In this document: positions 1 through 11,290 of the stretch, piece by piece | Layout of the letters: the number at the start of each line of letters is the position of its first letter | How positions within the stretch are numbered: the stretch's first letter is position 1 | Assembly: GCA_944472135.2 (NCBI GenBank) | Contig: OX235270.1 | Span: forward strand, 144,351,632-144,415,631 | Length of the DNA stretch: 64,000 nucleotides | Direction of reading: 5' to 3' | Origin: Trichobilharzia regenti | Lineage: Eukaryota; Platyhelminthes; Trematoda; Strigeidida; Schistosomatidae | The notes under the pieces: model-generated | What the model was told of the DNA's origin: nothing | What the model saw: the letters and a program-made list of their open reading frames with translations, nothing else | Databases searched by the model: none | Made by a program: the position numbers and the translations under genes

Positions 1-151
1 TTCCTGTGTAGAAAATCTATCCTGTTAGAGCGACTTTATGGCATATCCCCTCAATGACGCTTGTTGCTATGTTGCAATTGGTTTCAAGTGCTTTTCCTCT
101 CTAACAGGAAATATCTGATTTTGTGAATTATTCGTTTGGGAAACCTGATCT
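1..151. other. no gene seen; left edge of window
   Basis: I see no coding signal here. An 11-bp inverted repeat (TCCTGTTAGAG at 20-30 and its complement at 99-109) is the only structure noticed, and it is too short to name. Confidence 0.4.
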
Positions 152-420
152 TAATAATAATAATAATAATGTATATTCTCATATAAACATATAAATTTAC
201 ATGAAAATGCATGACCGGCGAATTTTATTCAACCATTTCTTCCTCACCGAGCCTGTGTGTGGTACTTCCCGCTGTCTCGAACTACTGCCAAAGCTTCAGG
301 TGCTACTTCTGTAGCAACATCCACCTCACTCTTTCAAATATACAGGACTTGTGGGTCTGTTACGTGATTGCTGTGAAGCCGAATAACCCAAAATTTGCAG
401 GTAAAGTCAAAAGCTTTTAC
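152..420 (-). repeat. 3' end fragment of a retroposon, minus orientation, with (ATT)n tail
   Basis: Read on the minus strand, this stretch ends in an (ATT)n run (about 152-170 on the + strand), as LINE and SINE tails do. The roughly 45 bases next to the tail (about 171-213) recur at 13076-13115 with the same neighbouring trinucleotide run, which shows that it is dispersed. Bases near 388-405 resemble the core motif seen near 1931-1963, 12872-12900 and 48063-48080. No head or protein could be recognised. Confidence 0.45.
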
Positions 421-531
421 TTACATACTTTATCCTTCTTTTCTGTGCTCTCTATTGTCTTTTGCTGTAAATCTATTGGACAAAATAACAGTCTCTTATT
501 ATTTAATCACCAGTATTAATTTAGGAGTAAA

Positions 532-1929
532 ATGACAATAGATTCTCACCCTAAAATAAGTAATGGGACATCATACTCTGTAGTCACCAGGGCTTCAGCC
601 AAACTGGGCAAACAGGTGAAGCTGATGGACTCACGCATACCGGTCTTGAAGACCAGGGCTGATATTCCCAGCTCGTACAAATTGCCTATGTCGCCACAGT
701 CCTACAGTGAAGCTGTGCAAAGTCAGCCAAGTGGCTCCACCCCTGTTAACATGACTAGGTTAACAGATCCGAGTGGGAAAATTGCACTAAGTGAGAACTG
801 CATAACACCCATCCCCATGGTAGACCATGAAACAAATAGGAAGGCCAAAAAGAAACGTTCACGACGTCGCAAGACGATAAGAACGCTCCCCAAGAAGGCA
901 GACGACTGCAAGGTCTGCGCTTCTGTTGTCGAACAAGCAGACTCTGCTTTCGAATGTAACTTTTGCAAGCGATGGATACATTGCAGATGCGACAATGGGG
1001 TACCAAAGGCATATTGTGACTTTATGCGTAGAAACCCATGCCAATGGTTCTGGTACATATGCCCGAGTTGCCGTCCTGATGTAGCCTCGCGTAGTCCTTT
1101 GAAAACTAAAGATGGTGCAGAAGTAGCGGGGAAAAATATGAAATGTTCGACCAGCACCAATCCGGAAATTAGTACAAATGCGCGTAAACCGGGGATACTA
1201 AAATCCTCACTGGTTAAACCTGTAACTCCTGACATAACCGCTCCAGACACAGAGGCTGGAGAACCACGGGTCTCCGTCGTTGGAAAAAGACCCCTCTCGT
1301 CTGCCAGTAATATTGGCCATAGCACTGAGACACGAAAAAATGCCCAGTCGCACCAGACGATCCAAAACGGTCTTAAAGGAAATCACAAATGTGCGAGGAC
1401 CGAGCCCAAGCCCACGGTTAGTAGATCAAATTGTGTAATCCTCTTTAATGTACCAGACCATAGCAGTAGTCTGCTGAAAGATAGGGCCCTATTTGATCAG
1501 GAACAGTGGTCCATCTTGTGTAGTACACTGGGTTTGGACATCCAACCGGTAAATCTATGCAGATTGTACAAGGGCACTGCTGCACCTGAAGGCAAACCAT
1601 CCCCACTGAGGGTAACATTGGGCTCTACCGAGGATGTTGAAAAAGTGTTACTGGCTTCTCAAGTCCTTTCTATAGGGAGGGCCTGTAACATACGCGTTAA
1701 GCCAGACAGGCCGTGGAAGGAAAGACAAATGGCGACGGAGTCGCCAGAGCTCATTCCTTCTGCCTCCATGGTTGTACATGGCATTCCCGAACTGATAACT
1801 GGGAACGCCTGCGAAAAGCATTGTCATGATGTACAACAATGGAGATGGTTGGCATCCCAGATGGCCCTGGGAGTTCAGGGGCTGTCTCTATTTAAAGACT
1901 GCCTCGACCCACTCATCTTATGTCAATGA
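532..1929 (+). CDS. LINE ORF1 protein with PHD-type zinc finger
   Basis: This 465-residue frame is the first ORF of the CR1-like LINE. In CR1 elements this protein binds nucleic acid and accompanies the element RNA. Residues 102-122 form a basic stretch rich in K and R. It is followed by a C4HC3 finger: C126 and C129, C142 and C145, H150 and C153, C177 and C180, which fits a PHD finger. The C-terminal half (about 300-465) has no motif I recognise; CR1 ORF1 often carries an esterase there, and none is evident. The ATG at 532 follows a stop-rich leader. The frame is unbroken, unlike most repeats in this window. It ends 94 bases before ORF2. Confidence 0.75.
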   Translation: MTIDSHPKISNGTSYSVVTRASAKLGKQVKLMDSRIPVLKTRADIPSSYKLPMSPQSYSEAVQSQPSGSTPVNMTRLTDPSGKIALSENCITPIPMVDHETNRKAKKKRSRRRKTIRTLPKKADDCKVCASVVEQADSAFECNFCKRWIHCRCDNGVPKAYCDFMRRNPCQWFWYICPSCRPDVASRSPLKTKDGAEVAGKNMKCSTSTNPEISTNARKPGILKSSLVKPVTPDITAPDTEAGEPRVSVVGKRPLSSASNIGHSTETRKNAQSHQTIQNGLKGNHKCARTEPKPTVSRSNCVILFNVPDHSSSLLKDRALFDQEQWSILCSTLGLDIQPVNLCRLYKGTAAPEGKPSPLRVTLGSTEDVEKVLLASQVLSIGRACNIRVKPDRPWKERQMATESPELIPSASMVVHGIPELITGNACEKHCHDVQQWRWLASQMALGVQGLSLFKDCLDPLILCQ

Positions 1930-2022
1930 CTTGGCGGCCTGCTTAAATCTTGGGCTACCAAAATTTCCATCCCACATATTGCATCTTTTTCCTCGGATTT
2001 ATTTTGTTTTAATCATTCAATT

Positions 2023-4539
2023 ATGTATCCAAGTCGCATTACTTACTCTCGCGATTATTTAAAATGTCTTCAACCCGTTGATTTACGTGTATATAATAAC
2101 GTTAAGAAAAAGCATCATGGAGGTTGGCAGAGATCATTAAAGTGTACTCCAATGCATCAGATGACTGTTCCTGTGATTATGAGCACAAATTGCAGGTCAT
2201 TATCGAACAAGATTAACTACTTGCATTCTCTATTATACTCAAATGTATATTGTAATACTGGTGTAATCACTCTTCAAGAGACTTGGCTCCATGATTCATA
2301 TGACGACAATTTAGTCTCCTTAAGTGGGTTCACAATCTACAGACAAGACCGATGCAGCTCGAAGAAGAAGAGAGGTGGTGGTGTTGCCACTTTTATTAAT
2401 TCTCAGTGGTCTACTGCCAACAACGTCTGCTTCAAATTCTCAAATGACAATATTGACTGTATAACTGTAAAATGTCGACCTAAACACTTACCTAAGTATA
2501 GCTCCATTTTTGTCACAAATATCTATATCACACCTTGTTGCAGTCCCTCAGAACTATCTATCTTCGCTGATGAATTCACTATTTTTGCTGCTGCTTCGTT
2601 TGGTAACTCCTTATCTATAGTGACCGGCGACTTCAACTCCAGCGACTGCAGTTTTATTACATTGCTGGGCCATGCAAATGTTGTTAATTTCCCAACTCGA
2701 CAAAATACTTCACTTGATTTAGTATTTGTAAATGATTCTGGAATATACGAAGCTCGTAAAAGAGCCCCGCTCTTCAATTCTGATCATTGTATTGTACGAG
2801 TCTTACCCAAAATTTACGGAAAGTTACACAGTAAAGCCCTCTCAAACTTGTCTAAGAAAGTTGTTCACAGATGCTACTCAAATGAGAACGTACATCATCT
2901 TAGAAACATGCTCAGTGACACAAGATGGGATTTGTTTAATGTTGATTCACTTAATGACAATATCTCTAATATTACATCCTATCTGAAATTCTGTTTTGAA
3001 ATCTGTTGTCCAAAAGAAACACTATTCGTCAAATTTGACCGTTTCTCCTCGCCTCAACTTAAAAAGCTTCGTAGAGAGAAGGAAAAACTATATAAAATCA
3101 AAGATAAAATTGGTGTAAAAAGAACTAACTTCTTAATTAAGTCTGAAATGCAGAGGTTGAATGTAATATATAACCAGAAATTCATGTCCTGCAAAAATCC
3201 TTCTAATATGTGGAAACTATTTAAGGAAATCACTGGTGGTAAGCAGATAAACAATATTCCATATTCTTTTGATGTATGTACTCTTAACAAATCTTTTATT
3301 TACTCTCCCTCAAATGCCATGCTTCCCAGCATCACTTGTGTTAATAATAGCCCCTTTCCAGGTTTTAACACAAATGATGTTCAAAAGTGCCTCAAGTCTC
3401 TAAACCCTTCCCAGAGCTTAGGTCCCGATTATGTACCTAGTATTATTTTTAAAAAATGTTCTGATATTCTGTGTCACCCTCTTACTGATCTATTTAACAA
3501 ATCTTTTTCCGATAATATTGTGCCTGCCGTTTGGAAGGACATTAAAGTTGTACCCATACCTAAATCTTCTACTGGAGCATGTGTCAAATTTAGACCCATT
3601 GCTATTACCTCTCCTTTTTTGAAAACTATGGAGAAATTACTTTTACTTAGTCTTGAACCTTCGCTTAAATCCTTTAATGACCCTAAACAATTTGCCTATA
3701 AGCACAGTAGAAGCACTTTAGATGCAGCTGCCGTCTTATATCATAACATTGCTTCCAGTCTAGACAAGGGGGCTAAATTTGTTCGTTGCGCCTTCCTAGA
3801 CTATACATCTGCTTTCGACTCGGTCCCTAGGGACATCTTATTAAATAAACTTGCTGCTAGTCAAACAGAGTGTTGGGCTGTTAACTGGTTGCATTCCCAC
3901 TTCTCAGATAGAAAGCAGTACACCGTATATAAAGGGAAGTCCTCCACTTCATTGTCTACTGAAGCTGGTGTCCCTCAAGGTGCCGTTCTTTCTCCTTTTC
4001 TTTTTTCTTTCTTCTTGCACGACTTGCCTCACTCTGATGAAATAAACTTTGTGAAGTATGCTGATGATTTAACGGTTTTAATGGCTGTTAACTCCCAGCT
4101 AGATTGTACTAAAATAAATAGCTTTCTATCGGAAGTCAGCAAATGGTCTGAGTCTAACGGTCTTAAACTGAATCCTTCTAAGTGTCAAACTGTTGATTTC
4201 AGCTTAAGATGTAAACGACAGTTAAAAGAAGTCATCGATTCTCATGACACTTGTAAAATTGACGACAATGATATAGGAATCAAATCAGAAATTAAGTATC
4301 TTGGACTCATTCTCTCTTCTGATCTCTCCTGGTCTTCCCATGTCTCAGCAATCTCCAGTAAAATATTCCGCTTGACATTTTACATTAAGAAGTTAAGACA
4401 CTCGGGTATAACTCAACCCCTCATCCTACAGTTCGTAAACTCTTGCATCCTACCTATTCTTCTTTATTGCTCACCCTTATTCTTTCCTGGTTTGCTTAAA
4501 AAAGACTATGATACCATACTTGGCACGTATTTTATGTGA
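2023..4539 (+). CDS. LINE ORF2: endonuclease and reverse transcriptase
   Basis: This 838-residue frame encodes the replication enzyme of the CR1-like LINE. The N-terminal part is an apurinic-like endonuclease: QETWL near residue 87, VTGDFNSSD near residue 200, SLDLVFVND near residue 230 and NSDHCIV near residue 250 are its conserved blocks. The reverse transcriptase follows, with FRPIAITSPF, FLDYTSAFDSVP, GVPQGAVLSPFLF and the catalytic YADD box (KYADDLTVL, bases about 4057-4083). The endonuclease nicks target DNA and the reverse transcriptase copies element RNA from that nick. The start at 2023 is the first ATG; an overlapping frame at 1826-2062 is a shadow. The C-terminus ends abruptly after LLKKDYDTILG, so about 80-150 residues usual for the family are missing. 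No frameshift is seen inside. Confidence 0.8.
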   Translation: MYPSRITYSRDYLKCLQPVDLRVYNNVKKKHHGGWQRSLKCTPMHQMTVPVIMSTNCRSLSNKINYLHSLLYSNVYCNTGVITLQETWLHDSYDDNLVSLSGFTIYRQDRCSSKKKRGGGVATFINSQWSTANNVCFKFSNDNIDCITVKCRPKHLPKYSSIFVTNIYITPCCSPSELSIFADEFTIFAAASFGNSLSIVTGDFNSSDCSFITLLGHANVVNFPTRQNTSLDLVFVNDSGIYEARKRAPLFNSDHCIVRVLPKIYGKLHSKALSNLSKKVVHRCYSNENVHHLRNMLSDTRWDLFNVDSLNDNISNITSYLKFCFEICCPKETLFVKFDRFSSPQLKKLRREKEKLYKIKDKIGVKRTNFLIKSEMQRLNVIYNQKFMSCKNPSNMWKLFKEITGGKQINNIPYSFDVCTLNKSFIYSPSNAMLPSITCVNNSPFPGFNTNDVQKCLKSLNPSQSLGPDYVPSIIFKKCSDILCHPLTDLFNKSFSDNIVPAVWKDIKVVPIPKSSTGACVKFRPIAITSPFLKTMEKLLLLSLEPSLKSFNDPKQFAYKHSRSTLDAAAVLYHNIASSLDKGAKFVRCAFLDYTSAFDSVPRDILLNKLAASQTECWAVNWLHSHFSDRKQYTVYKGKSSTSLSTEAGVPQGAVLSPFLFSFFLHDLPHSDEINFVKYADDLTVLMAVNSQLDCTKINSFLSEVSKWSESNGLKLNPSKCQTVDFSLRCKRQLKEVIDSHDTCKIDDNDIGIKSEIKYLGLILSSDLSWSSHVSAISSKIFRLTFYIKKLRHSGITQPLILQFVNSCILPILLYCSPLFFPGLLKKDYDTILGTYFM

Positions 4540-5430
4540 TGAAAATAGTGTCAGGAAAGAATTAACTAACCTTCTTTCATCTAGTAAATAAACAATTTCC
4601 TCCATCCATCCTTACATACCTTCAAGTTTTACTTTTATTACTTCTATTATATTTATGGTCCTGTTACTTTTTTGTTTTACTCTCATAATTGCAAACACCA
4701 ACCTATCTCCATGACGGCTGTAATCTTTGTTTTTCCCCTCATCATCACCATCATGTAAAGAGAACATTATATTCAATATTTTTAAACATGTTAGGATTTC
4801 CATACCACATTGACAATACTGTGTGGCACAAGCCAACGGCAATTCTCACTTGTATTCTTATTATTATTACCCTAGCTGTTATCATTATTATTGCTATTTC
4901 CATTTTATATGCTGCATGTTTTTGACACTACCTCTATTGTGAATGTGGAAAATTTTCTGTGTGATTAATTTTATTTATAATTTGAGGAAATTAGATGCAA
5001 TATTGTGATTAATGCTGAAAATTCCATTCTGTATCACAAGTACTGTTTTTGGAATAAAGCAAATCATTATTATTATTATTAACTCGCCACGTCCGTCAGC
5101 TGTCAAGTTCAGCTCCCAAGACCAGTTGACTACCGCTCTCCAAAGATGGTACGAGACCAAGGACAAGGTCAGCAAACACATTCGCTGCTGCGAGAGCCGG
5201 CCTCGCACTCAAAGGAGAGAACAAAGCGTAGTTAAAAAAAATCCTCAACCCCTAGTCACACTACAGCGGTGCAGCACGGACGATGATAGCCAGTGTCATC
5301 CGAGTGCTCCGACTGAACTAGAAGAAAAAAACGCCAACAGGCCGGTTCCTGGGGAATCGGCCAACTAGTTCGTAGGATAACTCCTCAACCGATAGCCAAT
5401 ATCAAGTCAACTACCCCCCAATACGGGGAA

Positions 5431-6420
5431 GTGGTGAGACTGACTACCAGTTGCCTGTACAGTAATGTGAGAGGGCTAAGAGGCAAAATAGCTGAACTTA
5501 GACACCTACAATCACAACTAAACTCCAAAATCATAATACTGACGGAAACCTGGCTAACCCCTACGGTGGCAGACAGCGAAGTCAGTATAAATGATATGGT
5601 CCTAGTCAGGCGAGATAGGGACCTGAAAGAAGGAGGTGGAGTCGCCATATACGTCGACAAACAGCTCAGATGTGTTCACGCGATGGACCCTCCCCTCACA
5701 GAGCTCCCTGACTCCATATGGTGCCACTTCACCGTTGGGTACTGCAAATATCTAGTGGGCAGCATTTATCGATCACCTTCATGTGGAGCAGACCACAACC
5801 AGGTACTGCTAAATACAATCTCAGCAACTCAAGACATGGGTTATGATCAAATTGTCATAGCTGGTGACTTCAATGCCCCATCTCTTAACTTGGTGTCGGG
5901 AAAAGCCCATGATAGATTTGATCGAAATCTGCTGCATACCATCAGGAAGGCTGGATTCACTGAAAATGTCAAGATGGATACTAGATGGGGCCCTGATGGG
6001 AAGTCTTCTAGACTGGATTACGTGCTCACTAGTGACCAGCTACTAGTGGAAAACGTTCAGATCACGACTCCCATAGGTAGTAGTGACCACGCGGTCATAG
6101 TATTCGACATAGTCCTCCGCGAGCGCTTACAGTGGGACAATACACAGCCCTATCTGTGTTATAACAAAGCCAACTACACCAAAATGCGAAGACTTCTGTC
6201 TGAAGCAAATTGGCCTAAAAAATGGACAGAGCTAACAGTAGAAGAACACTGGAGAGTGGTAAAGGAGATCATTCACCAGGCGGTCTCAGACACTGTTCCT
6301 TTAGTCACACCAAAAGCTAGGAAGCAACGATCATGGCTAAAAGGGGACACAACGCCTTCTGCAGGCGAAGCGAAAAGCCTGGTTTGCGTGGCGACGATCG
6401 AAGAGTCAACCCGAACATGA
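5431..6420 (+). pseudogene. LINE endonuclease domain (truncated by stop)
   Basis: This 329-codon frame matches the endonuclease half of a Jockey/CR1-type ORF2. The conserved blocks ILTETWLTP, VIAGDFNAPS, SSRLDYVLTS and SSDHAVIVFD are all present, in the usual order. The frame ends at a stop at 6418-6420. The continuation toward the reverse transcriptase lies in another frame from 6422, so the protein is no longer made whole. It belongs to the LINE at 5086-8710. The preceding frame at 5012-5368 may be the tail of ORF1 but has no recognisable motif. Confidence 0.75.
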
Positions 6421-6421
6421 A

Positions 6422-8270
6422 GTGTACCTTGAACTCAGGAATCGATGTAACATACGAGTCCGGAGCGATAGAAGGACATTTCAGGGAGACCTCGCCAATA
6501 AGCTTCTCGTGAACCCCAAAAGCCTATACAGGTTTATGTCCGAAAGAAAACCGACCAACCAGGGAGCATGCAATCTAGTGGGTTCTGATGGGAAATCTCT
6601 TACTAGTCTTGAAATGGCAGAGACATTCAGCCTAGCCTTTCACAGGCAACTAAACAGTAACGAGGATATTACCCCACAGAACATCCAGATTACATCGCAA
6701 AACCAACACGCGAAAACCTGCTGGGTACATTTCAAATTACCCCGGCTATGGTACTTGCAAAATTGGGAAGGTTGGCTTCGGGAAAGTCTTCAGGTTGTGA
6801 TGACATCAGACCATCTGTCCTGAAGCAGTGTTCAGAAAGTCTCTGTCAACCCCTAAGTGATCTGTTCCAACACTCCCTTGATGTAGGGAAACTTCCATGT
6901 GAATGGAAACGAGCAATCCTATCCCCTATCTTCAAGGGTGGTGACCGGCAGAATGTGACCAGTTACAGACCAGTTGCTCTACTTCCAGTGATATCGAAGA
7001 TATTGGAAAGTCTCATTGACGACCACATGAGAAAATACTTCGATGGGACTAACCTTCTTCACGAAGCACAGCACGGTTTCAGGAGGGGAAGATCCTGCGT
7101 GACGAATCTTCTACTAGCTGGAACGATTGGACACTATCCTGGGACAAAAAGGTACCAGCCCACGTGATCTTTCTCGACTTTGCGAAAGCATTCGACACAG
7201 TTCACCATGGTCTGCTCCTTCACAAAATAAGCAAGGCGGGTGTTTCTGGAGCACTTCTCGCATGGCTGAAAGATTACTTAGGCGAGAGAGAATTCTGCAC
7301 CAAAGTCAACCGCATCCGATCATCCTGGCACACCTCGGCATCAGGGGTTCCTCAGGGTTCTATCCTAGGGCCGTTGATGTTTTTGATTTTTATCAACGAC
7401 CTGCCCCCCAACTAAACTGCTCTGCGCTTCTTTACGCTGACGACGTAAAGATTTGGAGAGCAATAAACTCATCGGAAGACTCAGATAGATTGCAGGCTGA
7501 CCTGCAAACTCTGGGAAACTGGGCTCTGGCTAACGGAATGCCTTTCAACCTAAAGAAGTGCAAAGTAGTGCAACTTCATTCCGGCAGGTCACAGAGTGTA
7601 AATTACACCCTTGGTGGCCAGAACTTGAGTTGTGTTCCATCAGAGCGTGATCTAGGTCTTATTCTAACAGAAAAGCTAGACACCAGTGGAAATTACTCGA
7701 GGGACGTCGCCAAAGCCTACGCAACTTTACACTTTATGCATAGGCAGCTGGGAGCTCTCACTCCCGAACTGTTCTTAAGGTTATATAAGGCATATGTGAG
7801 GCCACACCTTGAGGTGCATAATATCATTGCACCTCCGCTACTCAAAAGGGATGCTAACATTCTAGAAAGTGTCCAGAGACGAGCGACAAAATGGGTGATC
7901 GGCCTCCGCAACAAATCATATGAGGAAAGACTAAAGAAATTAGGTCTTTTCACACTTAGTTACCGTAGGCACAGGGGAGACCTCATCACCGTCTACCAAA
8001 CCCAAATGACCAGGCCCACCCAAATAAAAGCATCCTGCCATTAAGTGATTATAGGCTTCCACGAGGTAACCCGCTAAGGATAGCACACCAGAGACCAAAG
8101 ACTCGAGTGCGATCACATTTCTTTTCGCTTCGTGTTTGCCGTCTCTGGAACGCTTTACCGGCGGCCGTGACTACAGCGCCATCTCTGGAGATTTTTAAGC
8201 GGAAGCTAGACAATCATGCAGAAATGCAAGGTTTGTGTCTCAATGGCTTATCCTCATAAAACTTGAAACC
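6422..8270 (+). pseudogene. LINE reverse transcriptase, frameshifted
   Basis: The reverse transcriptase of the LINE at 5086-8710 is spread over four frames: 6422-6823, 6748-7167, 7164-7415 and 7127-8044. The blocks appear in order. SYRPVALLPVISKI and [14 protein letters not shown] lie in the second, [14 protein letters not shown] and [13 protein letters not shown] in the third, and LLYADDVKIW with the thumb and C-terminal region in the fourth. The change of frame near 7160 and again near 7415 shows small insertions or deletions. After the stop at 8044 the sequence remains alignable with the intact C-terminus of the copy at 56954-57949, to about 8260. The catalytic YADD itself is intact. Confidence 0.8.
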
Positions 8271-8710
8271 ACACTGTCAATGATAAGCGTACAAACTAAA
8301 TCCCCACGACCTATTCTGCCTTCTCTCACTCTATCTTTTCCTTAGGTCACCTTTATTATTCCACTTATCTCAACCTATATTATCTACACTACAACCCATT
8401 ATTTTTATTCTTATTATTATTACTACTATTATGCTTTTATGACTACACCGAATGACCAAGGGAGTTAGGTCAAACTCCATTCACGGCAGCAATACAGTCC
8501 TAACATACTGCATACTACAAACCACATCTCGACCAATCCCCGCACCACTCCTCCTGGAGTCTACCAGAGCTAAAGCAGTCGAGTGGCGGGACTTACTACG
8601 CAGAAGCTCACCGAAGATCTGGAACCTCTACCTCACAATCAAGAAGCGAGCTCAAAGAAATCACTGGTTTATACTAGCTCGTAATCAGGATATTGGATAT
8701 TGAAGTGGCC

Positions 8711-9524
8711 TTGGTTTTGGGGGAAGATTTAACTGATGTAAAATTGCAATTTCGTAGGCATAACTCAGGCTCATAGGTGAAAAATTATGATCCTGGAATA
8801 AGGATATTTTGTCCAGAAGGTAAGGAGGACATTATTTTTCAGTTTATTTGTATATATACTATTGTGTATCGAGTTGCGTTGAGTTCTTAGTGCAACTGTA
8901 TGCAACTGCATTTAAATAAACTTAAACATTACCAATACTCCTGCTTGTAAAATAAGAAAGACGATTGTTTTCATTAAGTTTAGTAACGAAGAATGAAATT
9001 TCTTCCACGTCAGTTTTGTTTAACTGGAGTCTTAATCTCTGTAGGCCCTTAAAGGAATAAATTCGGCACGAGAACTCCTATGGAAACCGAAGGCACTTTT
9101 AGTTTACTAAATCTTACTGACTTCCTGTATAAATTTGATCTGTCAAGTGTTTATGTAAAGTCTGATGGTGTATTCAGTAAAGTAAAAGTTGTAGTGCATA
9201 ACTCCTAGACTTGTTGTAGTCATTGGTATTCCCAGGATACTACTTACTCGTTATATGCAGCCGAAATATTCAATTCTCATTTTATTGAGGAAATACTATA
9301 TTGCTTGCAAAAGTAGTGCGTCGGTTTACGAGTTTCATTAAGCCTACAGAATGTTTTCTATTCACTGGATACTGTTTGCGAATTATCCGAGAAAACACAT
9401 TTCCGAGTGGGATGTAACACAAGGCTGAATTCTTAAACTGTCATCCTTATAACAGTTCAATTCAATCACACATATATTAATAGGATAGTCTGTAATTGAC
9501 TTTAGAGACTTATCAGGGAATATT
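8711..9524. other. no gene seen
   Basis: AT-rich sequence without a convincing reading frame. It contains the 13-base adaptor-like string described separately at 9060-9072. Confidence 0.4.
9060..9072 (+). other. string identical to a common EcoRI cDNA-cloning adaptor
   Basis: AATTCGGCACGAG is exactly the adaptor used in many old cDNA libraries. It may be chance or an artefact of assembly; see findings. Confidence 0.4.
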
Positions 9525-10110
9525 CTCATCAACTTACAGTTTGCTGATGATATTGTCCACCTAGACTATGAGAAGTAACCCCTGATGCTGTAAAATATGA
9601 AAATAATACCGGTGTTTGATTATAGGTGTCCGCGTTCTATCTCATTAGTAAAGCAGTATAATATGGCGAGTGCTGTTGAGGTTACGCATAAATGTTTAGG
9701 TGGGGAGGGTAAGTTAGCCTTCAAGGTAGGGAAGCTGAATAGATTGAGATGGCTAGAACACGTGCTGGCATACTAAGCCATCACCTTCCTCCAGGGACAA
9801 TGGTAGCCAGCACATGTTAAGGTTTAAAATGTGTTTGGGTCGGTCAAATGAAAAACTGGTATTGGTTCAAAAAATCGTTGACAGTCAGCTGGAAGAACTA
9901 CTGGAGATATGACTGCAAATCTTTGTTACTGGTACAGATGCATTCACTTTGTGTAATCTCACGTGTCTATTCAACTCACGTTTTTCTTTGTCACTATTTA
10001 TTCTCCCTCACATTTTCGCTCGTTAAACTTCCATTTAGTTTTATGTCTCTACCTACGTGTGCTACATGGAATGTGGTGAATTAAACAGGTGGACTTCTCT
10101 GCAAACTCTA
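9525..10110 (+). mobile_element. decayed RTE-like LINE 3' end
   Basis: A FADDIVHL-like reverse-transcriptase box is readable near 9541-9565. Bases 9611-9800 align with the C-terminal coding part at 32470-32660, and 9985-10100 align with the 3' UTR at 32890-33060. Many substitutions and small gaps show it is old. It is the same subfamily as the copies at 26640-27210 and 30072-33065. Confidence 0.6.
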
Positions 10111-10408
10111 CTGAAACCTAGTCAGAATGACACAGTCTAGGCATAACTAAATACGAAACATTGATAAATGATCTCCAAAATTTCAACAAATGATAAGTGT
10201 AGTTCTTAATCTTGTTCTTTGCCAAGTGAAAAATAGACACCTATCGGTAATCTCTTCTTCCATCCGGGACTCGTCTCCTACTTTGAAAGTGGATTTGTGC
10301 CTTGTCACTTTTGTGCTTAGCTTTCGGTCATCCAGCATTCGCCGTTGTTATTGACTCAGTGCCCAGATGACTTTAGTTGAATAAGGTTTCGGTCGTGCAA
10401 ACACGGGT

Positions 10409-11290
10409 CTTGGGCAGTAGATTGGTTGCATTATCATTTCTCAAATGGAATGCAGCATACTGTATATTAGGGTAAATCTTCCGCCTCGCTTGCTGAAGCT
10501 GGTGTTCCTCAGAGAATTTTTATCTTTCCTTTTCTTTTTTCTCTCTCGTCTTACATGACTTTTCTCTTTCTAATGAGAGCAACTTCGTCAGATACACTGG
10601 TGATCGGACAGTCTCATTTCCTGTCATGTTACAATGTGACTGCAGTAAACTTAACTGCTTCCTGTCTGTAGTCTAAGGTACGTGGTCTTGCGATAAATCC
10701 CTCTAAATGTCAGGCAGTTAACTTTCCCCTCACTCATAAGCGTGAACTGCAAGAACTGTGTCGTTCACAAGATGCCTGTATCAAAGAGGGCACTGAAACA
10801 GAAACTAAGTCTAACATAAAATACCTTGGAGTAAATCTATCCTCTGGTCTTTCTTGGTTATTCTATATCTTGTCGATTTCTAAGAAAACCTTCAGTCTAG
10901 CTAACCATGTTATGTAGTCAAGACAGTCAGGAATCAAACAACCTCTCTTTTTACAACTTGATAACTCTTGCATTGGTCTTTACTGCTCCCCCTTATTCTT
11001 TCCTGAATTACTCAAAAACGAATATGTCGTATTGTGCAGGGTATTAAGGTTGTCAGTGGGGCAAGTGGTGTACCATTTCGTCAACTCGTTAATGCATTAG
11101 TCAAAAGACGTCCTTTTTGTCTTCCTCATTGCAGGTTGTCAGTCTCCGTAGACATTCTACTAGATGTCGTCATACATAGTGTCTGCAAGCAGTCTTTCAA
11201 TACATCTACCTCCCGCAAAGTTATTGTTACTATGCCTTTAAATCATTTACATTTGGCAGTAAGACAATTAGTGTGCTAATATTACTGATG
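10409..11290 (+). pseudogene. decayed CR1-like reverse transcriptase fragment
   Basis: This stretch aligns base by base with 3873-4530 of the CR1-like LINE at the left end: the WLHxHFS block, the GVPQ block near 10500, the YADD region (here damaged, near 10590) and the downstream thumb. From 11034 to 11279 it keeps an open frame (SGASGVPFRQLVNALVKRR and following) that corresponds to the C-terminal domain the left-hand copy has lost. Several stops and frame changes make it non-functional. It is older than the copy at 421-5085. Confidence 0.7.

Larger units (their letters stand above)
421..5085 (+). mobile_element. CR1-like non-LTR retrotransposon (two ORFs)
   Basis: This LINE carries ORF1 (532-1929) with a PHD-type finger, ORF2 (2023-4539) with an apurinic-type endonuclease and a reverse transcriptase, and a 3' UTR ending in an (ATT)n run at about 5066-5085. 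ORF1 with a PHD finger and a microsatellite-like 3' terminus are known traits of the CR1 group, to which schistosome SR1/SR3/Perere-type elements belong. The 5' end is not defined; I place it after the fragment at 152-420. ORF2 stops before the C-terminal tail that a decayed sibling still shows at 11034-11279, so this copy appears internally deleted and probably cannot move itself. The next LINE begins directly at 5086. Confidence 0.8.
5086..8710 (+). mobile_element. second LINE (CR1/Jockey group), broken copy
   Basis: This non-LTR retrotransposon starts flush with the (ATT)n end of the previous LINE and ends at about 8705 in GATATTGGATATTGAA. That same end closes a sibling copy at 58586. Endonuclease and reverse transcriptase are recognisable but split into several frames. 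The 3' UTR at 8450-8705 is clearly related to 58327-58586 although it has no frame, so it is probably needed for recognition of the RNA. The 5' end seems truncated, because what remains of ORF1 is only the weak frame 5012-5368. Confidence 0.8.

Noticed and set aside
723..1325. 200-codon minus-strand frame
   Set aside because: Opposite LINE ORF1, whose + frame has the PHD finger; this is a shadow.
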